Assembly (NCBI GenBank): GCA_025057195.1
Contig: JANWWX010000035.1
Span: 1 to 8,791 of the forward strand
Length of the DNA: 8,791 nt
Direction: 5' to 3'
DNA from: Leptospiraceae bacterium
Lineage (GTDB): Bacteria; Spirochaetota; Leptospiria; Turneriellales; Turneriellaceae
Shown: in pieces, positions 1 to 6,073 of the stretch
Layout of the letters: each line of letters begins with the position of its first letter
Numbering within the stretch: the first letter of the stretch is position 1
Program-made: the position numbers and the translations under genes
The notes under the pieces: generated by a model
What the model saw: only the letters and a program-made list of their open reading frames with translations
Told to the model about the DNA's origin: nothing
Database searches by the model: none

Positions 1-179
1 ATCCCTTGACAGGGCCAAGTTTTCTTCACGCAGAATCTGGTTTTCGCGTTCCAAAAGCGTGGATTTTTTACCCAAAAGCACAGCCTCAGCCGCAATTTGT
101 TCCGCACTGCGCTCGCGCCGGGCAAAAGCGCTGCAGCCATAAAAAAAAAACAGGCAGCAAATTCGCTGCCATAATCCAT
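1..179 (-). CDS. Partial coiled-coil protein, start unresolved (frame break at T10 tract?)
   Basis: Reading the - strand from about 138 to the window edge gives an open, coding-looking frame that begins GCSAFARRERSAEQIAAEAV and continues with a Leu/Glu/Arg-rich heptad pattern (LLERENQILREEN). This is a typical coiled coil. The frame stays open upstream to a stop at 238-240 but contains no ATG, GTG or TTG before the coiled coil; the first are GTG at 79-81 and TTG at 73-75. An ATG at 177-179 lies in another frame and would join the coiled-coil frame only if the T10 tract (141-150) were T11 or T8; the product would then start MDYGSEFAACFFFYGC. The frame is also crossed by a terminator-like hairpin, so the gene may instead be 5'-truncated by the neighbouring IS30 remnant. 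The C-terminus lies outside the window. I do not recognise the family. Coding is likely; the start is a guess. Confidence 0.4.
   Translation of the reverse strand, partial: MDYGSEFAACFFFMAAALLPGASAVRNKLRLRLCFWVKNPRFWNAKTRFCVKKTWPCQG
141..170 (-). terminator. Intrinsic terminator, perfect 6-bp stem plus T10
   Basis: On the - strand a perfect GGCAGC/GCTGCC stem (arms 165-170 and 153-158) with a 6-nt loop is followed by TG and ten consecutive T (150-141). This is the classic form of a Rho-independent terminator. It would end transcription from the IS30 remnant side. It also overlaps the possible 5' end of the coiled-coil reading frame, so the two interpretations conflict. Confidence 0.6.
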
Positions 180-204
180 AAAAAAAGGCGCATGCCTGCG
201 CCTT
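180..204 (-). terminator. Intrinsic terminator, 8-bp stem plus T7
   Basis: On the - strand AAGGCGCA (204-197) pairs perfectly with TGCGCCTT (192-185) across a 4-nt GGCA loop, and the T-run continues to 180 (seven T in all). It lies about 48 nt past the stop of the IS30 transposase remnant and just before a second terminator at 141-170. The + strand has no T-run after the hairpin, so the polarity is -. Confidence 0.65.
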
Positions 205-251
205 GAAGGATCGCTTTACAATGTCAACTTTATGCTTTTAGTTTACTGGCC

Positions 252-763
252 TCACTTTCCAAAACGAAGTGCAATGGGCTTGCGAAAAAAGACCTCCGCC
301 GGGGTTCGGAAGTTGAGGCGCTTGCGTGGGCGATTGTTCAATAGTGCCGCTGCCTCGTAAACCTGTTGCTGTGTTACCTCCCTAAAATTCATTCTCTTAG
401 GAAACAGCTCGCGCAAAAGGCCATTCGTGTTTTCACCTGTCCCACGCTGCCATGGCGAACCTGGATCGCAAAAAAATACCACAATTCAGCACCTGTTCTA
501 AATCCCGATAGCCACTCATCTCGCTGCCACGGTCATAGATAATACCACGCAGCTGTGAATTTACGAGGTCAGCAAAAAGATCGTGTACAGCTTTGTTGAA
601 TTCATCTACAGTTTTGCGTTCCAGTTTGGTCGCCAAAAGAAATCGCTAGTGCCTTTCAACGAAGGTGGCAAGTAACCACTGCCAATTTTGCCCTCCACCA
701 AATCACCATCCCAGTAGCCACATTTGCGCCTGTTCGCGCCTGGCGAGGAAGGTCATGGATACG
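252..763 (-). pseudogene. IS30-family transposase remnant, multiply frameshifted, 5'-truncated
   Basis: Pieces of an IS30-type DDE transposase can be read in order along the - strand but in changing frames. About 762-733 gives IHDLPRQA. About 719-669 gives GYWDGDLVEGKIGSGYL, matching the family's GxWEGDLxxGK block with the first catalytic Asp. About 669-478 gives ATFVERH, an in-frame TAG (646-648), then RFLLATKLERKTVDEFNKAV and YDRGSEM. From about 482 to 252 comes DPGSPWQRGTGENTNGLLRE with NNRPRKRL and RTPAEVFF, covering the catalytic Glu region. The step near 470-476 is a run of seven T where six or nine would restore the frame. There are thus at least three frame breaks plus a nonsense codon, and the N-terminal DNA-binding region is missing or unrecognisable. 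It cannot encode an active transposase. No terminal inverted repeats or target duplication could be assigned. Family identity is secure from the C-terminal motifs; the 5' limit is approximate. Confidence 0.88.
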
Positions 764-792
764 CAAAAACCTTTGTTTGGAAAGGTAGGTGT

Positions 793-857
793 AAGGTCGC
801 ATTCCGGGTCTCCTTGTTTGTTTTGCAAGTCCACAACGGAATCCCGGATGCGGCCTT
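793..857. repeat. Long-loop imperfect inverted repeat downstream of the desaturase
   Basis: The left arm AAGGTCGCATTCCGGG (793-808) and the right arm CCCGGATGCGGCCTT (843-857) are reverse complements except for one bulged base and one T/G pair, which would be a G-U wobble in a + strand RNA. The loop is 34 nt. It starts about 8 nt beyond the desaturase stop codon and ends before the recognisable IS30 remnant. No T-run follows on either strand, so it is not a standard terminator. It could be a 3'-UTR structure, the edge of a small mobile repeat, or a remnant of an IS end. Confidence 0.55.
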
Positions 858-865
858 AAGCTATT

Positions 866-1807
866 TCATAAGCGTTGCACTTCGTTTTGGGATCTGCAGG
901 CTTTTTGCCGGCGCAAAGTCTTCTCACGCAGCGCACGCGGCACCTGCTTTAGGTGCCAGACAATTCCCAGCAAGCTCAGCACGCGCAGGATATAATAAGT
1001 GAGGTCGATTTCCCACCAGTAAAAGCCCATGCGTGCCGAAGCCTGGTAGTAGTGGTGGTTATTGTGCCAACCTTCGCCCATGGTGGTCAGTGCAAGCAGC
1101 CAGTGGTTGCGCGAGTCGTCACCAGTGGCATAGCGTTGTGAACCCCAGCGGTGCGCCAACGAATTGATAGTGAAAGTAGAGTGGTACAGCACCACCGTGC
1201 TGAGGAAAAAGCCAATCCAAAGCCCTGGCCAGCCAGCGATTAACCACGAGGCAACGCCCAAAGTCCAAGGGGCAATCCAATCGTGCCGGGAAATAAACCG
1301 GATTTCAGGGTATTTGGCAAAGTCGCGCATTTCTTCGACAGGCACATGCTTATTTTTGGGGTCAATGATCCAGCCAATGTGCGCGGTGTAAAAACCATGC
1401 TGCTTGGGTGAATGCGGATCCTTTTGTGTATCGCTGTGGCGGTGGTGCAACCGATGGTGCCCTGCCCACCATAGCACTCCTTTTTGGGCAGAACTCTGTG
1501 CTCCAAATGCCAAGATGAACTGGAAGATTCGGCTCGTTTCAAAAGCACGGTGTGAAAAATAGCGGTGGTAACCTGCTGTGATGAAAAACATCCGCACCCA
1601 ATAGAGCACAACTGCCAGCACAATGGCCTGGCTGGTGACTCCCGACCAGATGGCGGCAAGTGGCAGGAAGTGCAGGACAAAAAAAAGTTTCTCACCACTG
1701 AGCAAACGGCTGATGAGTGGTTCTCGGAAATTGGCCTGCTCTAATGGCTGGCTGCTTCCCGAAAGCTGTTCCAAAGAAAAGTCGCTATTGTGTTTCATGG
1801 TACCCAT
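866..1807 (-). CDS. Membrane fatty-acid desaturase (acyl-CoA/acyl-lipid delta-9 type)
   Basis: This is an integral-membrane di-iron desaturase expected to introduce a cis double bond (delta-9 in most family members) into saturated acyl chains, and so to control membrane fluidity. With the ATG at 1805-1807 it has 313 residues, usual for the bacterial family. All metal-binding boxes are present: HRYFSH (about 81-86), HRLHH (about 118-122), NSLAH (about 215-219) and HNNHH (about 248-252). Hydrophobic segments lie at about 40-80, 180-215 and 268-285. The frame is open up to a TTG at 1835-1837, but that codon overlaps a plausible promoter -10, so a downstream ATG is preferred. ATG 1796-1798 (310 residues) is equally possible; neither has a clear Shine-Dalgarno. 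The gene appears monocistronic. The active site looks intact, but the substrate (acyl-CoA or phospholipid-bound) cannot be told from sequence. Confidence 0.93.
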   Translation of the reverse strand: MGTMKHNSDFSLEQLSGSSQPLEQANFREPLISRLLSGEKLFFVLHFLPLAAIWSGVTSQAIVLAVVLYWVRMFFITAGYHRYFSHRAFETSRIFQFILAFGAQSSAQKGVLWWAGHHRLHHRHSDTQKDPHSPKQHGFYTAHIGWIIDPKNKHVPVEEMRDFAKYPEIRFISRHDWIAPWTLGVASWLIAGWPGLWIGFFLSTVVLYHSTFTINSLAHRWGSQRYATGDDSRNHWLLALTTMGEGWHNNHHYYQASARMGFYWWEIDLTYYILRVLSLLGIVWHLKQVPRALREKTLRRQKACRSQNEVQRL

Positions 1808-1840
1808 ACGATGCCGAAAATCTATTTTGGGTTGCAAAAA

Positions 1841-1870
1841 TTTTTAGCCTGGCTTGTGGTAATCACCCAA
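1841..1870 (-). promoter_or_regulatory. Possible sigma70-type promoter for the desaturase
   Basis: On the - strand TTGGGT (1870-1865) and TAAAAA (1846-1841) are separated by 18 nt. This would put the transcription start near 1834, about 27-36 nt before the two candidate ATG codons. Both hexamers are imperfect. The call is a pattern match only; its main value is as support for a start downstream of the TTG at 1837. The rest of 1871-2002 is AT-rich, with a short tandem CCATTAAA/CCATTATT motif and no gene that I can see. Confidence 0.3.
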
Positions 1871-2002
1871 CCATTAAACCATTATTAAAATGACCTTAGC
1901 AGTAAGCACCCAATCTTTGGTTATTTAGAAAGCCAAAAGTCACCAAGCACACCAAACCAATTGCTATGTTGCAATCCAGCGGCAAAACCCCGTTTTCTAT
2001 CG

Positions 2003-2458
2003 CTACGCGTTGCCTACTATGGTGGCGGAGGGAGGTTTTGATGAAGAAAACTGTAAAAATTCGGTGTAAACATATCCCTCAGTGCCCCACATTTTGATTT
2101 TCATGTCGTAATTACTGAAAAACATTCCCCGGTCTTCAGCTTCCAAATGCTCCGCCCCGGGAACGATCCCCTCTTCAGCCAAGCATAGCATCACGAATAC
2201 AAGATGCGACACCGACCAGCGCAATGAAAACGCGAGAGTGTGTAGCGAACAGTAGGTTTCCATGTCCCAATAGACCTGCACAATGGTGATACCATCGCTG
2301 CCGTCGTTGTGCGTGCGGAGTTTTTGCCGTGACGGTGGGTGCCGGCGCAGGTAGCGCAAATAGAATGCTAAGTTTGCCATGACAAAAGCATAATGTTTAT
2401 GGCAAAGACCCTCCGCCGGCACCGGCAGCGAAATGCTAGTTTTGCGTTTTTCGTTCAT
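2003..2458 (-). CDS. Hypothetical protein, 151 aa, loosely DUF1564-like
   Basis: The ORF starts at ATG 2456-2458 with a good Shine-Dalgarno (AGAGGGG at 2468-2462, a few bases before the start). This makes it a credible gene despite no clear homology. The protein is soluble-looking and rich in aromatic residues (many Tyr, Trp and Phe). A central helical segment, about residues 64-97, runs DMETYCSLHTLAFSLRWSVS and then a hydrophobic stretch ending LAEEGI; the C-terminus is a Ser/Pro tail. The order of an N-terminal SLPVP strand, a Lys/Arg-rich middle, and a helix ending in an 'SxxxFxxxLxLxEEG' pattern reminds me of the Leptospira DUF1564 family, whose function is unknown. That resemblance is from memory and weak. 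It is transcribed away from mreC and separated from the desaturase by about 195 bp, so it is probably its own transcription unit. No function is assigned. Confidence 0.65.
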   Translation of the reverse strand: MNEKRKTSISLPVPAEGLCHKHYAFVMANLAFYLRYLRRHPPSRQKLRTHNDGSDGITIVQVYWDMETYCSLHTLAFSLRWSVSHLVFVMLCLAEEGIVPGAEHLEAEDRGMFFSNYDMKIKMWGTEGYVYTEFLQFSSSKPPSATIVGNA

Positions 2459-2497
2459 AAGCCCCTCTATATATTAAATACCCAAAAATCGCGGAAT

Positions 2498-2524
2498 TTT
2501 TTCAGTTTTTCTGAAAAATTTTTT
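2498..2524 (+). repeat. AT-rich hairpin followed by T6 in the divergent intergenic region
   Basis: TTTTTCAG (2498-2505) and CTGAAAAA (2511-2518) form a perfect 8-bp inverted repeat with a T5 loop, followed on the + strand by T6 (2519-2524). It resembles a weak terminator reading rightward, but no + strand gene precedes it and the stem has only two G-C pairs. It may instead be an operator or a transcription shield between the divergent hypothetical gene and mreC. Confidence 0.35.
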
Positions 2525-2634
2525 GCTGTGCTGTGGTTTGAAGGGCTTTTACATAGAACTCAGCGTGCTGTGTGGCTTTGTGTTTTTTGATACCTTTGCT
2601 TGGGTGGTTACTGCTTACGTGTTGCAGTAAAAAA

Positions 2635-2651
2635 ATTGACGCTTTGTCAAT
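2635..2651. promoter_or_regulatory. Perfect palindromic site upstream of mreC (ATTGAC-N5-GTCAAT)
   Basis: ATTGAC (2635-2640), the 5-nt spacer gcttt, then GTCAAT (2646-2651) form a 6+6 bp perfect inverted repeat ending 29 nt before the mreC ATG. The left arm contains TTGACG, a consensus-like -35 hexamer. The best -10 candidate, CATAAT (2663-2668), is 21 nt away, which is too far for a standard sigma70 promoter. A dimeric regulator binding here could control the mre operon. This is inferred from symmetry and position only. Confidence 0.35.
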
Positions 2652-2680
2652 CTTTGAAGTGACATAATCCTGCACTGGCC

Positions 2681-3670
2681 ATGCTCGCTGATATTTTCTC
2701 CCGGTACAAGACCGGATCCTCGCTTTTTTTTACTGTTGCCTTCTGCCTGACCTGCCTGATCTGGAAATCGAACATCATCTCGCGCACACTCAGCGGCAGC
2801 AGCCAGGTGTTGGACTTTTTCTCTGCAACTTTTTCATCATTTGGTAGGGGCATGGCGCGGCTTGTCGATAGCTATGGCACTTACGAGGCGGTGCGCCAAG
2901 AGCGTGATGCGTTGCGGGAAAAACTAAAAGCGCATCTCGATCTGCAGATAGAATTGGTGCGGTTGCGCGAGGAGAATGCCAAACTCCGCCAGGCGCTGCA
3001 ACTGCCACCTTTGACCTCATATCCGGTGGTGCTGGCGGAGGTGATTTCGCAGGACCCCGACAATTGGTTTCGGACAATCATCATCAATAAGGGCAGCAGC
3101 GATGGCATCACGGCCTATATGCCGGTGGTCGCGCTCCAACCCCAAGAGAGCTCTGGGCAAACCAACCTCGTTGTGGGCGTGGTGGGCAAGATCATCCAAG
3201 TCAATCCACATTCAGCACGCATTTTGCCCCTCACTGACCAATTTTCACGTATCGGTGTGCACTTAAAGAAGACAGGCCACTGGGCATTGCTGATCGGCCA
3301 AAGTCCGCAGCAAGAAAAGCCATGGATCGATTATTTGAGCTTGGGGGTATTCCTCAGTCCTGGCGACGAGCTTTTGACCTCCGGCGGTGATGGTATTTTC
3401 CCGCGCGGGCTACCCGTTGGGCGGGTCGGTAAACGCATTGAGCGGTTGGGGAGCTTCCAGCGGGCAGAAGTGGAGCCTGCCATCGATTTCCATAAACTTG
3501 ATTTCGTCGTTGTCATCCAAAAGAAAGTGGAGACAGAAACACTGCAATTTTTGCCGCTTCGGCCCGAAAACATCGAAGAACCCAAATTGCCAGCTGCGCA
3601 ACCAGGGGTTGAGAAAATGCCACCACAAAGCGTTGATAATAAAACAAAAGAGACTACGGATACCCCATGA
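2681..3670 (+). CDS. mreC: Rod shape-determining protein MreC
   Basis: MreC is the bitopic inner-membrane scaffold of the elongasome. Its periplasmic part binds PBP2 and helps to activate PBP2-RodA. The 329 residues show the full family layout: a short cytoplasmic N-terminus, a membrane helix at about 13-33, a coiled coil at about 65-107 (VRQERDALREKL and LREENAKLRQAL), then the beta-barrel core with DPDNWFRTIIINKGSSDGI (125-143), GVVGKIIQV (166-174), LPLTDQFSRIGV (182-193) and LLTSGGDGIFPRGLPVG (231-247). A Pro/Lys/Glu-rich tail follows from about 285 on. ATG 2681 is the only normal start after the in-frame stop at 2660-2662; its Shine-Dalgarno is poor. The last codons overlap mreD by 4 nt (ATGA), so the two are translationally coupled. 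It heads the operon, and mreB, often just upstream, is absent here. Confidence 0.96.
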   Translation: MLADIFSRYKTGSSLFFTVAFCLTCLIWKSNIISRTLSGSSQVLDFFSATFSSFGRGMARLVDSYGTYEAVRQERDALREKLKAHLDLQIELVRLREENAKLRQALQLPPLTSYPVVLAEVISQDPDNWFRTIIINKGSSDGITAYMPVVALQPQESSGQTNLVVGVVGKIIQVNPHSARILPLTDQFSRIGVHLKKTGHWALLIGQSPQQEKPWIDYLSLGVFLSPGDELLTSGGDGIFPRGLPVGRVGKRIERLGSFQRAEVEPAIDFHKLDFVVVIQKKVETETLQFLPLRPENIEEPKLPAAQPGVEKMPPQSVDNKTKETTDTP

Positions 3671-4215
3671 TCTTGGAGAAAATTGCCATCGGTATTGCCA
3701 TTTTCGTCTCTTATTTCTTACAGACCAGCGTGGATTTTTTTGCGTTGGGCCGGATTAAACCAGATTTTTTGTTGCTGTTGTCGCTATATTTCGCCCTGAG
3801 CCGTGGCTCTTTTACTGCCCTTTGGATCGGCTTCTGGGGTGGACTCTTGCAAGACATCAATCTGGGTGGGGTTGTGCAGCATGCGCAAAACGAAGTGCAG
3901 TTTTATATCGGCACCTCGGCACTGGCCAAAACCATAGTCGGTTACTTAGCAGGTAAGGTTGCACCTTGGATTAACCGGGAAGCCAACAAACTAGTCGTGG
4001 TCTTAGTATTTTTTGCCGCCATCACCAAAGGCATCATCATGTTTCTCACAGTTGCCATTTTCCACTCGAGTGCGCACGCCTCAGCGTTGGTCACCATTGT
4101 GTTGCCTGAGGCACTGTACACGGCGCTGCTGTCACTGGTGTGGTTCCGACTTTTAGAATGGGCTTTCCCCATTTCTGAAAAGCCCAGCAATCTGGCGATC
4201 ATCCGCCGCATCTGA
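3667..4215 (+). CDS. mreD: Rod shape-determining protein MreD
   Basis: MreD is a small polytopic inner-membrane protein of the elongasome that works with MreC. The 182 residues, a normal length, are mostly hydrophobic, with about five or six membrane segments: roughly 5-22, 32-46, 50-66, 83-97, 107-132 and 140-165. The family signature is visible at 32-63: PDFLLLLSLYFALSRG followed by a Gly-rich WIGFWGGLLQD. The start ATG overlaps the mreC stop (ATGA). The stop is 1 nt before the mrdA ATG, which has no Shine-Dalgarno of its own, so mrdA translation probably depends on this gene. Identification rests on hydrophobic pattern, motif and position; MreD sequences diverge strongly, but the context makes the call safe. 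Confidence 0.93.
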   Translation: MILEKIAIGIAIFVSYFLQTSVDFFALGRIKPDFLLLLSLYFALSRGSFTALWIGFWGGLLQDINLGGVVQHAQNEVQFYIGTSALAKTIVGYLAGKVAPWINREANKLVVVLVFFAAITKGIIMFLTVAIFHSSAHASALVTIVLPEALYTALLSLVWFRLLEWAFPISEKPSNLAIIRRI

Positions 4216-4216
4216 G

Positions 4217-6073
4217 ATGGCTGAGACAATCCGGCAATTCCACCTCCGGCGTAGGCTTGAACGGCGGCTGACTGCCTACACCATTTTCATTTTTATCGTA
4301 TTGGCCGTGATTGTGCTACGTTTGATTGATTTACAGCTTTTGCGTGGGGAAGAGTTTTATGAAAAGTCACAACGGGTAATCCGCCGTGTCGTGGCGCTGG
4401 CAGCCCCGCGAGGGGAATTTTTCGCCCGCAACTACACCAGCCGAGAAAAAGCAACCTACATTGTTTCCAACTCTTCGGCGGTTTCTTTGAGTGTGATCCC
4501 AGCGCATTTTCCCAAAAAGGGGGAGCTGCGCGACTTGGTCACAAAGCTGGAGCGCCTGCTGCGCTACCCGCCAGGCTCGCTCGTGCAGAAAGTGTCGGAA
4601 AACCGCGCCCGCGCGCACGAGGAGATTGTCTTGATCGAGGATCTGAAGCCAGAGCAGATCACAGTGATTGCTGACTATTATCTAACCTTTTCCAAGCTTT
4701 TGATTCGCCCAGTGTCACGGCGCTACTATAACTTGGGTCGTGCTGCAGCCCACCTGACTGGTTATATTGGACTGCCCAACCAGCGAGAAATAGCAGCCGG
4801 CATACGCAGTTATCAATACACTGGCAAAAATGGCCTCGAGGCCTACTACGATGCCTTGCTGCGGGGAGAAGATGGCGAGATTGTGCAGATCAAATCGGCC
4901 ACAGGTGATATCGAGGAGCAACGGGTGCTGCGCAATTTTATTCCAGGCAATAACCTAATCCTGACCATTGATGCCGATTTACAGCTCACTGCGCACCGCG
5001 CGATGGGCGATAAGACAGGAGCGCTGATCGCAATCCGACCTTTTAGTGGGGAAATTCTCGCCTTGGTTTCCAAACCTGATTACGATCCCAATGTTTTGGT
5101 GGCTCTGGATCATCCCGAACGTGCGACACATATCCGCACCATGCGGGAGGAAAAATCAGAACTCAACCGTGCGATCTCGACAAAATACCCGCCAGCTTCC
5201 ACGTTTAAGCCATTGGTGGCCCTCGCTGGGCTTGAAGAGAAAAGGTTGAGTAAAACAGACCAATTTTTTTGTCCAGGCCATTTTGTTTTGAAAAGTAGTT
5301 ATGCAGGCTATCCAGACACCACTTTCCACGACTGGGCAAGGCATGGCAGCAATGATCTCATCGGCGGCATCGCCCAGAGTTGCTCTGTCTATTTTTACGA
5401 AGCCGGCTACCGGATGGGTGCTGAGCCGATCATTAAATATTCGCGCTATTTCCGCCTCGCCGAGAAATCCCAGATCGATCTGCCCTACGAAATAAATGGC
5501 TTTGTCCCTGACAGTACCTGGAAAGAGAAAACTTATAACACGCGTTGGTTTGATGGCGACACGATTAACCTATCGATAGGCCAAGGTTTCATCGAAACCA
5601 CCCTGATAGGCATGGTGGGCTTTTATAGTGCTGTGGCGACCGGCGGCACCATTTACAAACCACATCTCGTCAAAGAAGTACGCTTTGCAGAAAATGATCA
5701 GATCAAATACCAAGTGAAGCCAGAAATTTTGGACCAGATTCCGCTCTCACGCCCGGCTGTGCAAACTGTCCGTGAGGGACTGCGGGCAGTGGTGCTGCGC
5801 GGCACAGCAGCCCAAGTGTTTCGGGTACCTGGTATTATCCCTGTGGCTGGCAAGACCGGAACCGTACAGACCAGGTCTGGGGATCGCTTCAACAAGGCAT
5901 CACAGCACGGCTGGTTTATCGGCTATGGTCCTTACGAAGGAGACCCGAAAGACATCCTCGTCGTCGGTGTCATCGTCGAACACGGTATTGGCGGAGCGGT
6001 GGGGGCCGCCCCAATCGCGCGGGATGTCTTCGTGCGCTATTCGCAAAAACTGCGAACAGGGGGCATCGACTGA
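4217..6073 (+). CDS. mrdA: Penicillin-binding protein 2, elongation transpeptidase
   Basis: This is the class B PBP that cross-links peptidoglycan during side-wall elongation as the partner of RodA. It has 618 residues, close to E. coli PBP2. Visible parts: membrane anchor at about 21-40 (FIFIVLAVIVLRL), PBP-dimer/pedestal domain at about 55-240 (including RRYYNLGRAAAHLTGYIG and GLEAYYDALLRGEDG), then the transpeptidase domain. The catalytic SxxK is S328-T-F-K331 within YPPASTFKP; the KTG motif is K546-T-G548 (VAGKTGTVQT), followed by GWFIGYGP. The second motif reads S388-C-S390 (QSCSVYFYEAG) where SxN or SxD is usual, so the third residue differs from the family norm. The pedestal motif usually written RGxIxDRNG is also altered (RGEFFARNYTS). 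C352, H371 and C389 are present between the first two motifs. The stop overlaps the rodA start by 1 nt (TGATG). The enzyme is probably active, but its beta-lactam profile may be unusual. Confidence 0.96.
   Translation: MAETIRQFHLRRRLERRLTAYTIFIFIVLAVIVLRLIDLQLLRGEEFYEKSQRVIRRVVALAAPRGEFFARNYTSREKATYIVSNSSAVSLSVIPAHFPKKGELRDLVTKLERLLRYPPGSLVQKVSENRARAHEEIVLIEDLKPEQITVIADYYLTFSKLLIRPVSRRYYNLGRAAAHLTGYIGLPNQREIAAGIRSYQYTGKNGLEAYYDALLRGEDGEIVQIKSATGDIEEQRVLRNFIPGNNLILTIDADLQLTAHRAMGDKTGALIAIRPFSGEILALVSKPDYDPNVLVALDHPERATHIRTMREEKSELNRAISTKYPPASTFKPLVALAGLEEKRLSKTDQFFCPGHFVLKSSYAGYPDTTFHDWARHGSNDLIGGIAQSCSVYFYEAGYRMGAEPIIKYSRYFRLAEKSQIDLPYEINGFVPDSTWKEKTYNTRWFDGDTINLSIGQGFIETTLIGMVGFYSAVATGGTIYKPHLVKEVRFAENDQIKYQVKPEILDQIPLSRPAVQTVREGLRAVVLRGTAAQVFRVPGIIPVAGKTGTVQTRSGDRFNKASQHGWFIGYGPYEGDPKDILVVGVIVEHGIGGAVGAAPIARDVFVRYSQKLRTGGID

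Noticed and set aside
6..206. 66-codon + strand ORF at the left edge
   Set aside because: It runs through the terminator hairpins and A-tracts and reads as Lys-rich low complexity; the - strand coiled-coil frame is more convincing.
665..1002. + strand ORFs across the IS30 remnant and the desaturase end
   Set aside because: No family motif, and they cross the boundary between a recognised pseudogene and a recognised gene on the other strand.
1240..1698. 152-codon - strand ORF inside the desaturase
   Set aside because: It is a frame shadow of the desaturase, rich in Ser and Cys; the real frame carries all His boxes.
1808..1837. TTG start giving a 323-residue desaturase
   Set aside because: TTG lies next to a candidate -10 hexamer with no Shine-Dalgarno, and two ATG codons follow within 14 codons; the extra residues match no family feature.
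2636..2668. Standard sigma70 promoter TTGACG...CATAAT for mreC
   Set aside because: The spacer is 21 nt, well beyond the normal 16-18 nt, so I listed the palindrome only.
3387..3758. 123-codon + strand ORF overlapping mreC and mreD
   Set aside because: It lies in another frame of two well-identified genes, has a non-natural composition (many Lys, Cys and Trp) and shows no motif.
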